Positions 47,975-59,461 of a stretch of DNA of 64,000 nucleotides are shown in pieces. Source of the stretch: Ptychodera flava (Eukaryota; Hemichordata; Enteropneusta; Ptychoderidae); contig NC_091931.1 of NCBI RefSeq assembly GCF_041260155.1, forward strand, positions 18,737,166 to 18,801,165. The letters are read 5' to 3'. The first letter of the stretch is position 1. Every line of letters starts with the position of its first letter. Both the position numbers and the translations under genes were made by a program. The notes beneath the pieces are model-generated. The model worked only from the letters and a program-made list of their open reading frames with translations, had not been told where the DNA came from and did not search any database.

Positions 47975-50900
47975 TAAAAAATTCAAGAATTGGGTGCTAG
48001 CGTCACTCAAACTTTTTTCTTTACGGTACATTTAATTGTAATTTCGTATCACATGGCACACTTTAACTGGTCCTGGATAAGATTGTGTATGGCATATGCA
48101 ACAAAATATTTTAGAATAGCTAGGAATTAAGTAAAATATAATTGAATACTCCAGAAGGCAGCCGAGAATGAGGCTATCTGTATGTGCTCGTAATTGAACA
48201 AAAGGAGAAATGCCATAATTATATACATTGGAAAAAAATGTGTCTGCATTGCATTCGCTTTACTCAGATCCATATAGGCTTGAAATGATATGATATGAGT
48301 ATGTCCTAAGCAATGAAAGGTATCATGATCTAAACTTTCCAGATAGTGGGCCTAGTTTACGAACAAGCATTAGTTTTAAAAAGAACGGATACAGAAAAAA
48401 CACACATTTCTTGTTATGCCACTTTGAATTTCAAGTCGATTTTAAAGAGTCACTTTCAGTTTCAAGTACTGCTGAGTCAAAAACCAATAAAAAAGTAGTA
48501 ATCTATCACATTTTAAATACAAGAACCAACTCCTTTCGAAACCTGATAAATTATATTGTAAATTGTATATATGACAGTGTTAAATCGGTAAACCAGACCT
48601 CATTATTCTGTTCAGTATTGACATAGCTATCTCCATCATCTTTATTTTGAAGATCATTGGGTGATTTTGATTTCATTTATCTTACAATATAGTGGCCATT
48701 TTGTTAAATGTCATGTTGAAGGAAAATCTTGAAATCAGCAGAACGAACACAGGTATACCAACATATACATCTTCAGAGCGCAACGGTTGCTTTATACTGA
48801 TTAGTAAGCTGTTCAAAATTAATTTTGATGCATTCTAGTACTAGTCCGCATGTTTATGTTTGTCGATGGATGCAAGTAATCTAGATAAATAACGCAGGCG
48901 GTTAAAGGGTGGATACTACCGCTTATAATACAACAGTGGTGCTCGATTGTATCCGGCTATCAGTCACATGCATCATTAAATCTAACTAGATATAAAAATT
49001 CGTCAAAAACAAACTCACACTGTCAATCCAATAAGGAACGTTAATTTGCCAATGACAAGTCTCATACGAAAGAAATAGGGAGTAATCAGTCGTCCAATCG
49101 TCACATACTCTTTTAGTTACGATTGAATTTTCTACTGAGACTGTTGAAAAAGATAGATCGATCGAAGTCTAGCCAGACACTCAAATTTTGCAAAGGTAAC
49201 ACGTTTTGTTCCAACGACATACAATTTAACATTATCAAACCTATAGGTAGCTCGACCAATTTTAAGGCCAAACATTGGAAATTTCTAATTTTTTAAGGTC
49301 AGGTTCCATACTTTCAATATCACACGTAATGGTCGTGCAGTAAACGTAAATTAGTCAAGTAGGTGAATTATTCTTCACTCGACCGAATACAATATTTGAA
49401 CGTTCTAAATATGGCCGACGCTATATGTGGATAGCGGTAATCCGTCCTGCTGGTAGTTGAATACTTTTCGATGAATACTTAGGACTTGTCGACAGGCATG
49501 ATTTCTTCATTAGTTAAGTACAACAAAAATTGACCCTACGTCTTCGACTGCTATTGACTAAATATAGTGGTGTGACTTATAAACGATGAGGTATCCGTCA
49601 AAAAACACAAGGGGGATGTTATCATGACCTTTAACCCGTTGAACACACGTGCCGTATACATCGTTTACAATTATTAATAATGTCAGGAGCTCGAATTACG
49701 CGTGATTCTAAAAACAGTTTAACGGAAATATACTTGTGTCTTCATTTTCTGAAAACCTTTAATACACATAATCGAAAATTTACAGAAGGACAAGATGCTG
49801 ATCACATGACATGACATGACATGAGACAGCTATTTTGCACAGCCACATTACACAGTGCTCCCATTTCATTTAGCCCGCGAAAAGTTCACCATTTTTAGAA
49901 CATTTCCCCTTGGATTATAGAAATATATCGTTGAATAGGTAAGTAATTTAACGTTATATTCAATTTGTTTGTGAAATTTCAAGTCTGTAAAAGCAATCTC
50001 ACGGTATACGACGGGCATGTTTATTCGTTATTTTTAATACGTCACACTGTTATGTATTTCTAGGCAGCCATTTTGGAAATTATGCACTTGATGTTAAAAG
50101 TGACATTTCACGTCCTTCATTTCAGTTCCTTCGTAAAATTTCAGGGCTGTATACGTAACAGCAATCTCATGGTAACGCCTGCTTAATATAAATTGTCGAC
50201 CTGGACGCATTGGTCGATCAATCAAACCAGAAATGAAATCAATTACAAGAGCCATGGAGATTTGTTCTCAACAAGTACATCATCCCAACACTTGCGTGCT
50301 TTCGTACTTCCGATGAGATAGCAACAAGGCTCATTTTCCTAAATGCTTGCCAGCCCCCTGACTTTGGAAATATGTATAATTTAAGCCACTGATATCCAAT
50401 ACTTCAGTAGGATTTGATAACGGATCATACTTCTCTAAAGCAATTGAAAAAAAGAAGTCCATCCCCTTTCTCGAATACTTTCTGGCTTTAAAAGTACTCT
50501 CAGTTTAAGTTTGTGGATAATACCTGTAGTCAAGAGTCTCTTTATTCTAAACATGGCAACAACAAATTTCGCGGCTTATTTTAAAAGCAAACCTTGCCCT
50601 GTAATTTTATATACTGTTACCATCTACGTGTGTCATCCGGAATTTTAAATATTTTAAATATTTCTCAGAATGTAGCACAAAAAGTACCCTATGCCCTTGA
50701 AGATGCCCTTGAAGAGGTATTTGAGTTCAGACTATTTTCTCCTTCCATCTGATATTGAATTCTTAAGTCGATGAATACTTATGTTGCTCTAATAGTCTCA
50801 TTTTTCCAGAAGTAGTGACAGCCTTTATTTTCTCAAATCTGCCTTTGTTGAGGGACAAAGTGTCCCATTTATGATATCTCTCGCATTTCGCTAAAACAAA

Positions 50901-51560
50901 TCTTGGGAAAAAAGACAAGGATTGACGAGTAGGGCAACGCTTTACAATGTCACTATGAGAATCTAATCTGATGTAAGATGGGTAATAAGTGTACCTTTTG
51001 TGTGAAATGTAATCTTGGTAATACTGTATGGGGACAATTGTATGGGGCGAGAAGTCACGCTTATCATTAGTAAAATACTTGTTGCGAAGAAAAAGGGGCA
51101 CGAGACATTAGTCCTATGTAGTGTTTCCATGCAACAGCATTGATATAAAATATTAAAGGAAAGTGAATGTGTAGTTTCCCGTCACTCCCTGTTCCAATGA
51201 AACCTAGTTCAAATCCGTTAGTCAGTATACATGAAAGGTGCCATAAGCTGTAGAGGACCGCAAGTACACCTCTTTTTCTCTGTTTAATGGTGGCCAGAAA
51301 AAATAATGAAATTAAATGGAGTGATGTTATTTATTTTTATAGTCACAAAAAGGAAATCAACAAAATTGATCAATCCCAGTGAAACATCACTGATCTTCAG
51401 ATGTACAGAATGAGTAGCGTTTGATTGTGCCTATACTCGACCGGCCATAATCATATGTTACAATACTGCCTGTAACACATCAACAAAAGATCTAATCTCG
51501 CTTTTCTTTTTCCAATATTTTACAAATTTTAGCTACAACCATTTGAGCAGTATCCTTTAA
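47975..51560. other. 3.6 kb without a supported gene
   Basis: A 112-codon minus-strand frame (51101-50763) starts without an ATG directly after a stop and shows no splice signals, so it was not called. A weak direct duplication is present (about 49975-50015 against 50130-50170). Nothing else was recognised. Confidence 0.4.
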
Positions 51561-51570
51561 CATTATTTTT

Positions 51571-51631
51571 ATTAGCTACGAGTATTTACATTTTATTATA
51601 TTAGCTACGAGTATTTACATTTTATTATATT
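51571..51631. repeat. Direct tandem duplication, 29-bp unit
   Basis: TTAGCTACGAGTATTTACAT recurs after 29 bases. Two adjacent, essentially identical copies lie just upstream of gene 2. Confidence 0.8.
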
Positions 51632-51751
51632 AAACTGAGGACACGGACCACGTTAGTCAAGAGAACAAAACAGCGGCTAATTTTGATTATTGACAGTGAA
51701 AGTTCTCATTTTCTATGCTAGGTCAGCAGAGAAAGGCGGTTAAAGTGCAGT

Positions 51752-54700
51752 ATGTATGCAGCAATGCAGCGACCAGCCAACATAAACGACGGCACGGCCT
51801 TGTGTTTATTTTGCAAGGCGGCCATCATTTTCAACAACCGCGATTCGTTCTGCTCAAAGATCTGCTTTGAAAGGTATGAGCTCAAGCAGTTGATGTAAGT
51901 ATTCAAAGATATGACCAACTGCATGGTCACGGCATTCAAAAGGACCTGATTTGCTTTTCGTTTATATTCAGTTTATAAGGAAAAATTGGGTCACCTAATA
52001 TTCAAAGCTTATGAAAACAGCTTTGCCTAGAAGTAATGAGTACTCAAACTTTTCTGTAACTTTGATTCATGCGTAAGTAAAAGAAAAGAAATTTGCTCGC
52101 AATTGTGTACACTGTAAAGTTTTGCAATTGTACTGGCATTTGGTTAAACCTCTTAATTATATACAGCAGCTCAAAATAAGCTACAGAAATTTTTAATATT
52201 ATATTTACGAACAAGAACTCTTCCGAGGATAATCTTTCTTTTGCCTGATTTTCGTTTTCCAAAGTGTTCAAAATATTGCTCATATGTGTATGTATGTCAG
52301 TATATATGTCAGTATGTATGTCAGTATGTATGTCAGTATGTATGTCAGTATGTCAGTATGTATGTATGTATGACTGCATGCATGTTGGTTTTCACAAGGA
52401 TATCTGACAGGGAACAATTTGAAAGTACAAGGAGTGAAAGCGCGAGAGGCCGAGGGGGAGAGCGCGTAGAGAATTTTGAGAAATTGCTAGGTGCAATTGA
52501 TGATGCAATTGTGCACCAGGTAAAACTCTTTAAAAATGACATGGGACACCCCAAGGGGAGACAGCGAGAGGTAGGGTGTCTCCCTTTTGCATCGAAAGAC
52601 AGCTCCCATCTTCATTATCAAAATCACCAAAAATACCCGTTATTTTGATTTTACTCCAATTCATTAGTAAACATCAGAACTCTACCTCTGATTCAGGCTC
52701 AATGTCAGTGTTTGTGTGGTCACCATATTTAACTTGAATGTATCTATTATGCACATTTATCAAACACGATCTGAAATTTGATAACTTGTTGTTAACTCAT
52801 AGTTGCTGATCCGGGAACAATTTATGTCGAACACACACCGTAAAATCATAAAAGCTTACTCTGTTCAGATCGAACATAATGAAATATCACCAAATCAGTT
52901 GACTTGATGTTTCCGTAGGCAATACAAATTCCTTAGCTGCAGTCCAGGGCTGACGCGTATGCAATGGTGTTTCATCATTCAAATTCCCTGCAGCTTTATT
53001 TCGATGTAACACCAACGGCAACTATGAATCCATGATCTAAGGCACAGTGACTGAAGAAATTTAATCTTGTAAAATGATTTTAGAAAACAGCAATGACTGA
53101 TGACATGCTCTCATTTCGGACCGTCCAAAAACACATGGCAAACAGAAATATAGGTTTGCATCGGATACAAATCTCGGGATATTCGTCTTTTATTGTATCC
53201 AATTCCACACGAAAAAACGTTGACGTTTCAATAGACACTGACTTTCATCGTCTAAAATGTATCTTAAACACTTGAGTTACTTTTCTTTTTCCAAGATTTC
53301 CTACTCACGCAAAATCAAACAGAGATAGCTGCCCCATTTTGTCCGATTGATTGCACTGCGCGATTGTGTCCAAACTCTACCAAGGGTCAAACACCGTCGA
53401 TGACGCCATGAAACGCTTTATCTGATTTGTTAAATATAGCGATTTTTGAGTACTACAATCTCATTGGCTAGAAAGAACCTGATTTACATATCATAGCACA
53501 ATCTTTACATGACCTTCAAGCAGGCTATGTACTACGCATTCCAGCATCATAACGCATAGCGGACGTCGACATGTGTGAATGAGTAACCAAAGACTTTATC
53601 GCCCTTTTCATGACACGATCTTCTTGTATCATTTGCAAAATGTTACATTTTTGAAAAAGATATAAATGGATCAACAGTCGGAGTCAGTATGTTTTATCTC
53701 ATTTTTTGTTTGCAACTCTGAGATATTACAGCCGGAGAAATGACCTCGCCAGCGATGCAATATCTCAGGCTACTGGCCTGATATATGCATATATGAAAAT
53801 GTATGTATGGTACACGTATATGTACAAATGTATGTCTGTCTGTGTTTGTTTGTTTATGTATGCATGTATCTATGTATGAATGAATATTTGTATGTATGTA
53901 TGTATGTATGTATGTATGTATGTATGTATGTATGTATGTATGTATGTATGTATGTATGTATGTACGTACGTACGTACGTACGTACGTACGTACGTATGTA
54001 TGTATGTATGTATGTATGTATGTATGTATGTATGTATGTATGTATGTATGTATGTATGTATGTCTTGTTGTTCTGGATTTAATGAATGAATCTGCTATAG
54101 CATTTTTTGAAATCTGAAAGAGTGACTATTTGCAGGCCTTTTATGATCATTTCTTACTTACGTTTTCTCTTATTTGCACAATTAGGACCACGGACGAGAT
54201 CTCTTTGGCAGTCCAGGTGAGGCATTGCCTATGAGAAGATAAGGCATCTTTTTTCCATGCTTTCTTCTCCTTATGTTCATTTTATTATTCGAAGCGATTT
54301 TATATTTAAGATAAGCGTAAAAAAGCTACGTTTCATACTAGTAACGTTTACAGGTATCTCATATGCATCTAAAAAATTGAATATCAGGCAAAGGAATAAA
54401 ATTGTCAACCCTGTTACCAATGTAAATTCTTTACCCTTGTTAAAATTGCCAAAATGATATCTGCTGTTTTTCTTTTTGATGGCCCTAAACAGGTAAACGA
54501 TACGTCCAATGAACCTCAGCTTTACCATACATATTCAAGGGGAAGGGAAGAAGTTGGCTTTTCAGATATACTCAGGCAAGAAATTGAGAGGAGAAATTTA
54601 TTGGAGAACATGCTAGAAGCTACAAACACGAGGATTGCAGAGTTGGAAAGACCTACAAAAGAAATGCAGCGTAGCCAGGCTGATAGGATCACTAAGCTGT

Positions 54701-55922
54701 ACGATATAGTTAATAACTTGGTTGGAAAACAGGAAAGAGATGGAGGTACCAGTGAACAGAATGCTGCCAGACAAACCAGACTTGAAGAAGAATTTAAGTC
54801 TCTGAAAGACGTTATTGCAGGGTTACAGTTGAGTATAGAAACGAAAGATAGAGAGAAGGATGCACTTGTAGAAAACAAACAAGCTCTTGATGAAGAGAAG
54901 TTAAATATAAGACAAGAAAACAAGAAGCTGACCGAAACACTGGAAAAACTCACAAAGGAGAATAAAAGCCTGCAAGGCAAAGTAATGTCATTAGAAAGCA
55001 CAATATTTGCACTGAAAGACGAAGTCAGAGGACAACAGTCTCAGGTTGAAGATATGAAAATAAATGGTGAAGAACTGAAAAGTGGGATGGTGAAGAACGC
55101 CGAAGTTCTTAAAACAATCTCTTCTAATATGCCAGTCCTCAAAGAGTTATCACAGTTAGTAGACAAACTGCAAGAGATGTTAAAGAAGGCCGACAACTTT
55201 TTGGTGATAGAAATGGTGGTGCAGGGATGCCAAACTTAAACCAGGACTTCAACATCAGCAACACCATCACACAACCTGTACAAAGCGTTCCACAGCCAGC
55301 GAATACTACTGGGGGCAACGGTCATCCGCGCGGGAATCCATTAGCTAACGTATCTTCCCCAACACCAGAATCGACAATGCAACACAGCGATAACATCAAT
55401 TCAAAATCAGACACTGGATTTAATGAAGGTAACATTGCTACAATTCAACTGCAATCTAATCTATATTTATGGGTTAATTGTAGCGTCACATTTGCTGCTT
55501 CCTTTCTTGATGATGTCCCATTGCACAGCCGGCAGCTATTATAACAAACCACCATAGGGATTAACACAAAACTATATATAATCTTTAAATGGATTTTTGT
55601 GAACGCACCACAACTGCATTGCGATAAACTGAAAATGCTTTATATTATCCAAAATTACAAGCAACTCAAACAGAAAGAACATTGTTGAAGTAATAAACAT
55701 ACCCCTCTAAAATAAACTAATGCATTACTATCATAATAAGTACAGGAGAGAGCCACTTCAGTCAAGCGAAAGAATGAAGGGCAGTAGATGACTTAGATCC
55801 GGCAACTTAGAGGTCAGGCAACTGCCAAAAGTGTGGATCCATCCTGCGAGACTGAGCGTAGGAACACAGCATAATCCCTGAGGAATGGGGGGCTAGGATT
55901 TAATCCAAGGCCCATGTTTGAA

Positions 55923-55992
<70 letters not shown>

Positions 55993-56208
55993 TATTGAGG
56001 TGGGATTGACGGCAGTTTACGAACTGCAAACAATCAGAAGTGAGTAAATGAAAGGTGACAGAATAAAGCTTAAAGGGATCATGTTACAACTGATAGCCGG
56101 AGTAGGATGGGAGCAGTGTGGACAGTTCATAAACACCTCTGTGCCAAACAAAGATTACACTAAACAATCAGTAACATAATCTCGACATATTCTTTTCCTT
56201 CAGATTAA
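51752..56208 (+). CDS. Gene 2: FCS-type zinc finger plus coiled-coil protein
   Basis: The exons agree in phase. Exon 1, 51752-51894, gives 47 residues and ends in phase 2 at GTAAGT. Exon 2, 54186-54216, encodes M/TTDEISLAVQ, donor GTGAGG. Exon 3 starts at 54493. C18-x2-C21 and F33-C34-S35-x2-C38-x2-R41-Y42 match the FCS zinc finger of polyhomeotic/MBT-type proteins, a finger known to bind RNA. Residues about 82-300 are a long charged coiled coil. The frame stops at 55239 (306 residues). An overlapping frame carries on from 55207 as a Gly/Asn/Pro-rich tail to a phase-1 donor at 55428, and an acceptor at 56203 then gives Asp-stop (56206-56208). One T too few in the TTTTT run at 55198-55202 would explain this as a sequencing error or a real frameshift. 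A start at Met5 is possible. Introns 1 and 3 carry microsatellites. Confidence 0.65.
52262..52376 (+). repeat. (TATGTCAG/TATG)n microsatellite in intron 1 of gene 2
   Basis: About eight copies of TATGTCAGTATG-type units. It immediately precedes a reversed family A fragment. Confidence 0.9.
52388..52600 (-). repeat. Family A fragment, reverse orientation, in intron 1 of gene 2
   Basis: The reverse complement matches the 3' half of the 16500-16800 copy: GATATCTGACAGGGAACAAT corresponds to the complement of the CTGCCCGGTCAGATATGCT segment, and GCACCAGGTAAAACTCTTT to the sub-repeat edge. Confidence 0.6.
53884..54063 (+). repeat. (ATGT)n microsatellite with an internal (ACGT)n block
   Basis: ATGT repeats flank about eight ACGT repeats (53963-53996). 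Each ACGT unit is self-complementary. It lies 120 bases before exon 2 of gene 2. Open frames reading MYVC repeats through it are artefacts. Confidence 0.95.
55924..55986 (+). repeat. (GA)n microsatellite in the last intron of gene 2
   Basis: About 30 uninterrupted GA dinucleotides followed by a G-run. Confidence 0.95.
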
Positions 56209-56230
56209 TCGCTTCATACATCAGTGTTGA

Positions 56231-56236
56231 AATAAA
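56231..56236 (+). terminator. Poly(A) signal AATAAA of gene 2
   Basis: A canonical AATAAA lies 23 bases after the proposed stop at 56206-56208, in the last exon. This supports the exon 4 model. Confidence 0.5.
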
Positions 56237-57179
56237 GACGAAAATCTGACAACATGATAGCTGGAAGTAACGTGAGAAGCATATTCATCAGCCGACTGAA
56301 GACGTCAAACTGAAATTAACAAGGGACTCTGTCGAATTTTTCTTCTCCTGAGGCAGGGCTTCTCGAAAAGTAGGCTGAAGTTTATGTTAGATACTGAAAC
56401 ATAATTTCCAAATGCGGCATATTTATTTGTAACACAACTGAAACGGTACAGAATTCCTAACTTTGACTAATACAGTGCTTCAGTAGCTTCACTGGATTAC
56501 TATTGATTTTGACACTTTTTGGTCATTCTTGATGGATGTAGCATGATGCACTGACAGGGTACTCTTACCCGTTCCCGACACCTTGTATCACCACGAATAA
56601 CTTATATGCGTGGTTCAAGATGGTCATTCCTGATATTGTAAATATTTGTGTGTAAACTACCTGGTAATTTTATTACCTTGTATGATTTGAATTATTAGAT
56701 TTGTTTTGACGATATTTTGCTATTCAGTGAAACAAAAATGTATGTACGCTTAATTCAGTAGTTTTCCCTGTCCTGCTTAACTACATTTGCTGTGGCATAC
56801 TTCCTAACACTTTTCAGTTGCAGCATTTTGTAGAGTGCGTGGATATACAGATAAGTAAAGCTAAGTATAGGTGTGGTTAAGAGTGTCGCTCACAATCATG
56901 AAAATCAAATGTATTACTGCCGAATATAGCACTCTTTTGTTTAATGTAGCGGTTTTGTTACTTCAGTGTTGTGAGAATTTTATTTCATAGGTTCAGTGTT
57001 TTTGAGTACTTAGTTGGCATTTGAATGTTATGCAGCTGACATATGTGGCAGAATTAAAAGAGACTTCAGTGTTTATGCCATGTTCACAATGTAACTTTTA
57101 TTACACTTTGAATACTGGGAAAAATAGCTCAAATTATGGTATATGAAGTGTTTGCAAAGATTTTTTGGACTTTGTAATT

Positions 57180-57720
57180 ACATGCATTTAAACAAGAAAT
57201 TTGATTTCGGACCTTCACTGAAATGTTGATTTACTATACATAACGTAGTCTATGAGGAAAGTATGAATATTTTTTCCAATACATAGATTAGCCAAATTTC
57301 TGCTTCCGTTAATGTTTGACAAGTAATGTAAATGTACGTAATGAGAATAGGGCGTTTGAAAGAGCAGATGTGAACAACAAATATGATATTGAAATTTCAT
57401 CCAAGTGATTATTTGTCAAGTTAAAAAAGGATTCTTTGAAAGTTCAAACATCAAATGAGAAATTATATGTCAATTGAGATATTATTGATACACACAAAGG
57501 GTCGCTATTTTTTGCGCATGAAAATTGGGGAGGGTCACTCTTTTTTCTTGCAAACACTTTTGAAGGGAGTCACTCAGGGAGCAAAGGGTTAATGAATCAA
57601 ATCCGATGAAAAAAATTGTTTCAGAGAGGGGGGTCACATTTTGCAATTTATGAATTAAGGCGGGGTCAAATTTTAGAAATTTAATTTGGAGGGGGTTGCT
57701 TTTTGCATCATTTTAGCTTA
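57180..57720. repeat. Relic of the ~180-bp-unit / GGGTCAC element family
   Basis: Bases 57195-57310 match one unit of the 60000-61150 array (AAGAAATTTGATTTCGG, then TCTATGAGGAAAGTATGAAT). Several G-run plus GTCAC/GTCAA motifs follow (57500-57690), like those at the ends of the 59462 element but on the opposite strand. It is decayed and has no clear ends. Confidence 0.5.
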
Positions 57721-58099
57721 AATTCCACCGACACCCCCTTTCCCCGTAAAAAGAACCCCCCCAAAAAAAAAACAAAAACAAAACAAAAACAAAAAAAAAA
57801 AAAACGAATGCTCCCTAACTTAAAAAAAAATTATAAGGTGGTCACACGGGCAAATTTCTCCAGAGAATCGTTTGCATTATTTTGTTGATTGAATCATTTT
57901 CAAAGTTAGTTTTTGAGCGTAAGGTTAAAAATCAGTCCTTTCAATGGTTTCTATAACCACTAACTGACTTCAATTAATATCACTGTCAGGCATTGGTATT
58001 CCTTGATTTGAAGTTAAGTCAGAATTGTTACTTTGTGGCGATGCATGCAATGTATTGTTTGCAAATTATAATTTTACCCTTTTAAAGTTATTTTTTTGT

Positions 58100-58455
58100 T
58101 AACCTGTTATCGCTACGGTATGCGCATGTGCAAACCGCTAGGACGAAATTTGAGTTCAAGAATCAAAACCGACGCCATCTTGTTCTCCGTCTTGACTCGT
58201 TTGAAACGTTTTAAACATTTCCTCGTGTATTCGAACATGTTTTGTAAGTTTGATTTTTTATGGTGATGATACTTTCGTTGACCTCGTGTATTCTTTGGTA
58301 CAAACGGCTTCTTCGAAAGGCTGAACAACGATGGACTCTGTAGACCGTATGGCCGTACTCATCGGATACCGGCGAATCCGTTTGTTTTAGCGGCAGACAG
58401 AAGACATGTCAGGGAAGGGAATCTGCGGCCGGTTGTGAAGCCCAGCGTCAAGTAA
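58100..58455 (+). promoter_or_regulatory. CpG-dense promoter and first-exon candidate
   Basis: CpG density rises sharply here. GACGCCATCTTG (58171) is a good YY1 site in the orientation used at many TATA-less starts. Two donors follow, GTAAGTTTG after 58236 and GTAAGCC after 58451, with no long frame before them, as expected for a 5' untranslated exon. On the minus strand the same YY1 core is a start codon (MASVLILELKF, 21 codons). No downstream coding exon was identified inside the window. Confidence 0.35.
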
Positions 58456-59461
58456 GCCAGAGCGAGCCCCGGTTAGTATGCACACGCGTATTTTACTGGC
58501 CAGCGTTGTTTGTCTGTCGATTGTTCGCTGTGCTCTTGGTGAAGCGATCACTTTGAATTTTTCGTCCTTTATTTAAATTGGTAAATTTCTTAACATGTAC
58601 GTTGAATTTGGTATTATTATTGACTCTGGTCGCTGAAGAGATAGTGTGCGTATATTTTGATCGATTTGCCAGGGAACATACGTGCGTGTCAAACGCTGAG
58701 ACATAACTTGAACGAAACGCGGTTCATCCATGGCTGGATGCATGTCTGCGCAGCAGGGTCGTGTTTAACCGGTTGCATGGGAAGTTTTGTCGGTTACACC
58801 ATCTATTTTTGTACATTCATGATCAGCACATATGCATAGTCCTGCTACGCAGAGCTATGCTCGAACAGACATGAGTAATTTAGTACGGTCACGGTATGTA
58901 ACGTTATTAGTTTAACTGTTGCCTGTTTTGGTTTTTTTTCGCCAGAATACCATCAGTTTTGTCGCTCTACTGGTTTGTACTTGAATTCGCGCACCGGCAT
59001 GATGCAATAATCAACGTCAAAATGTTTGATGTAGACTATGATTGCACCGACTGCATGCAAGTCACTCGCTATCGTTTGGCTATGGATAGCCAAAATATTT
59101 TAAAACCGCGACGTTTGTGATGCCTAGTTTTCGGTTTTACGAGAATATCTATAGGGTATGTTTACAAGAATGTCAACTTGATATATGAGACTGACTGAAT
59201 TCTCCCTTGGACAAAAACACAAGATATTTTTGTATGACTCTTGTGAATATCTGCGCATATATTTTTTGTCCTTATCAGGAAAGTAGGAGTAAATGAGCCT
59301 GTCAGGCTGATTTAATTCATTGTCATTATAGTTTATTTTTTACCACATTGTATGTAGTTCCATTTATTAAACTGAAATTTAAATTTATTCTTTTGCCTTT
59401 ACACTAAGAGAGAGGTACTTATATTTAATCTCATGGTAGATTAAGATGTAGAGTTTAATTA

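Noticed and set aside
50763-51101. 112-codon minus-strand frame
   Set aside because: It starts at a non-ATG codon directly after a stop, has no splice signals and resembles no family I know. Possible but unsupported.
53807-54117. Three overlapping plus-strand frames rich in MYVC
   Set aside because: ATGT/ACGT microsatellite translation.
54522-55001. 159-codon minus-strand frame
   Set aside because: Antisense shadow of the coiled-coil exon of gene 2, with leucine/serine-rich composition as expected from antisense of Glu/Lys codons.
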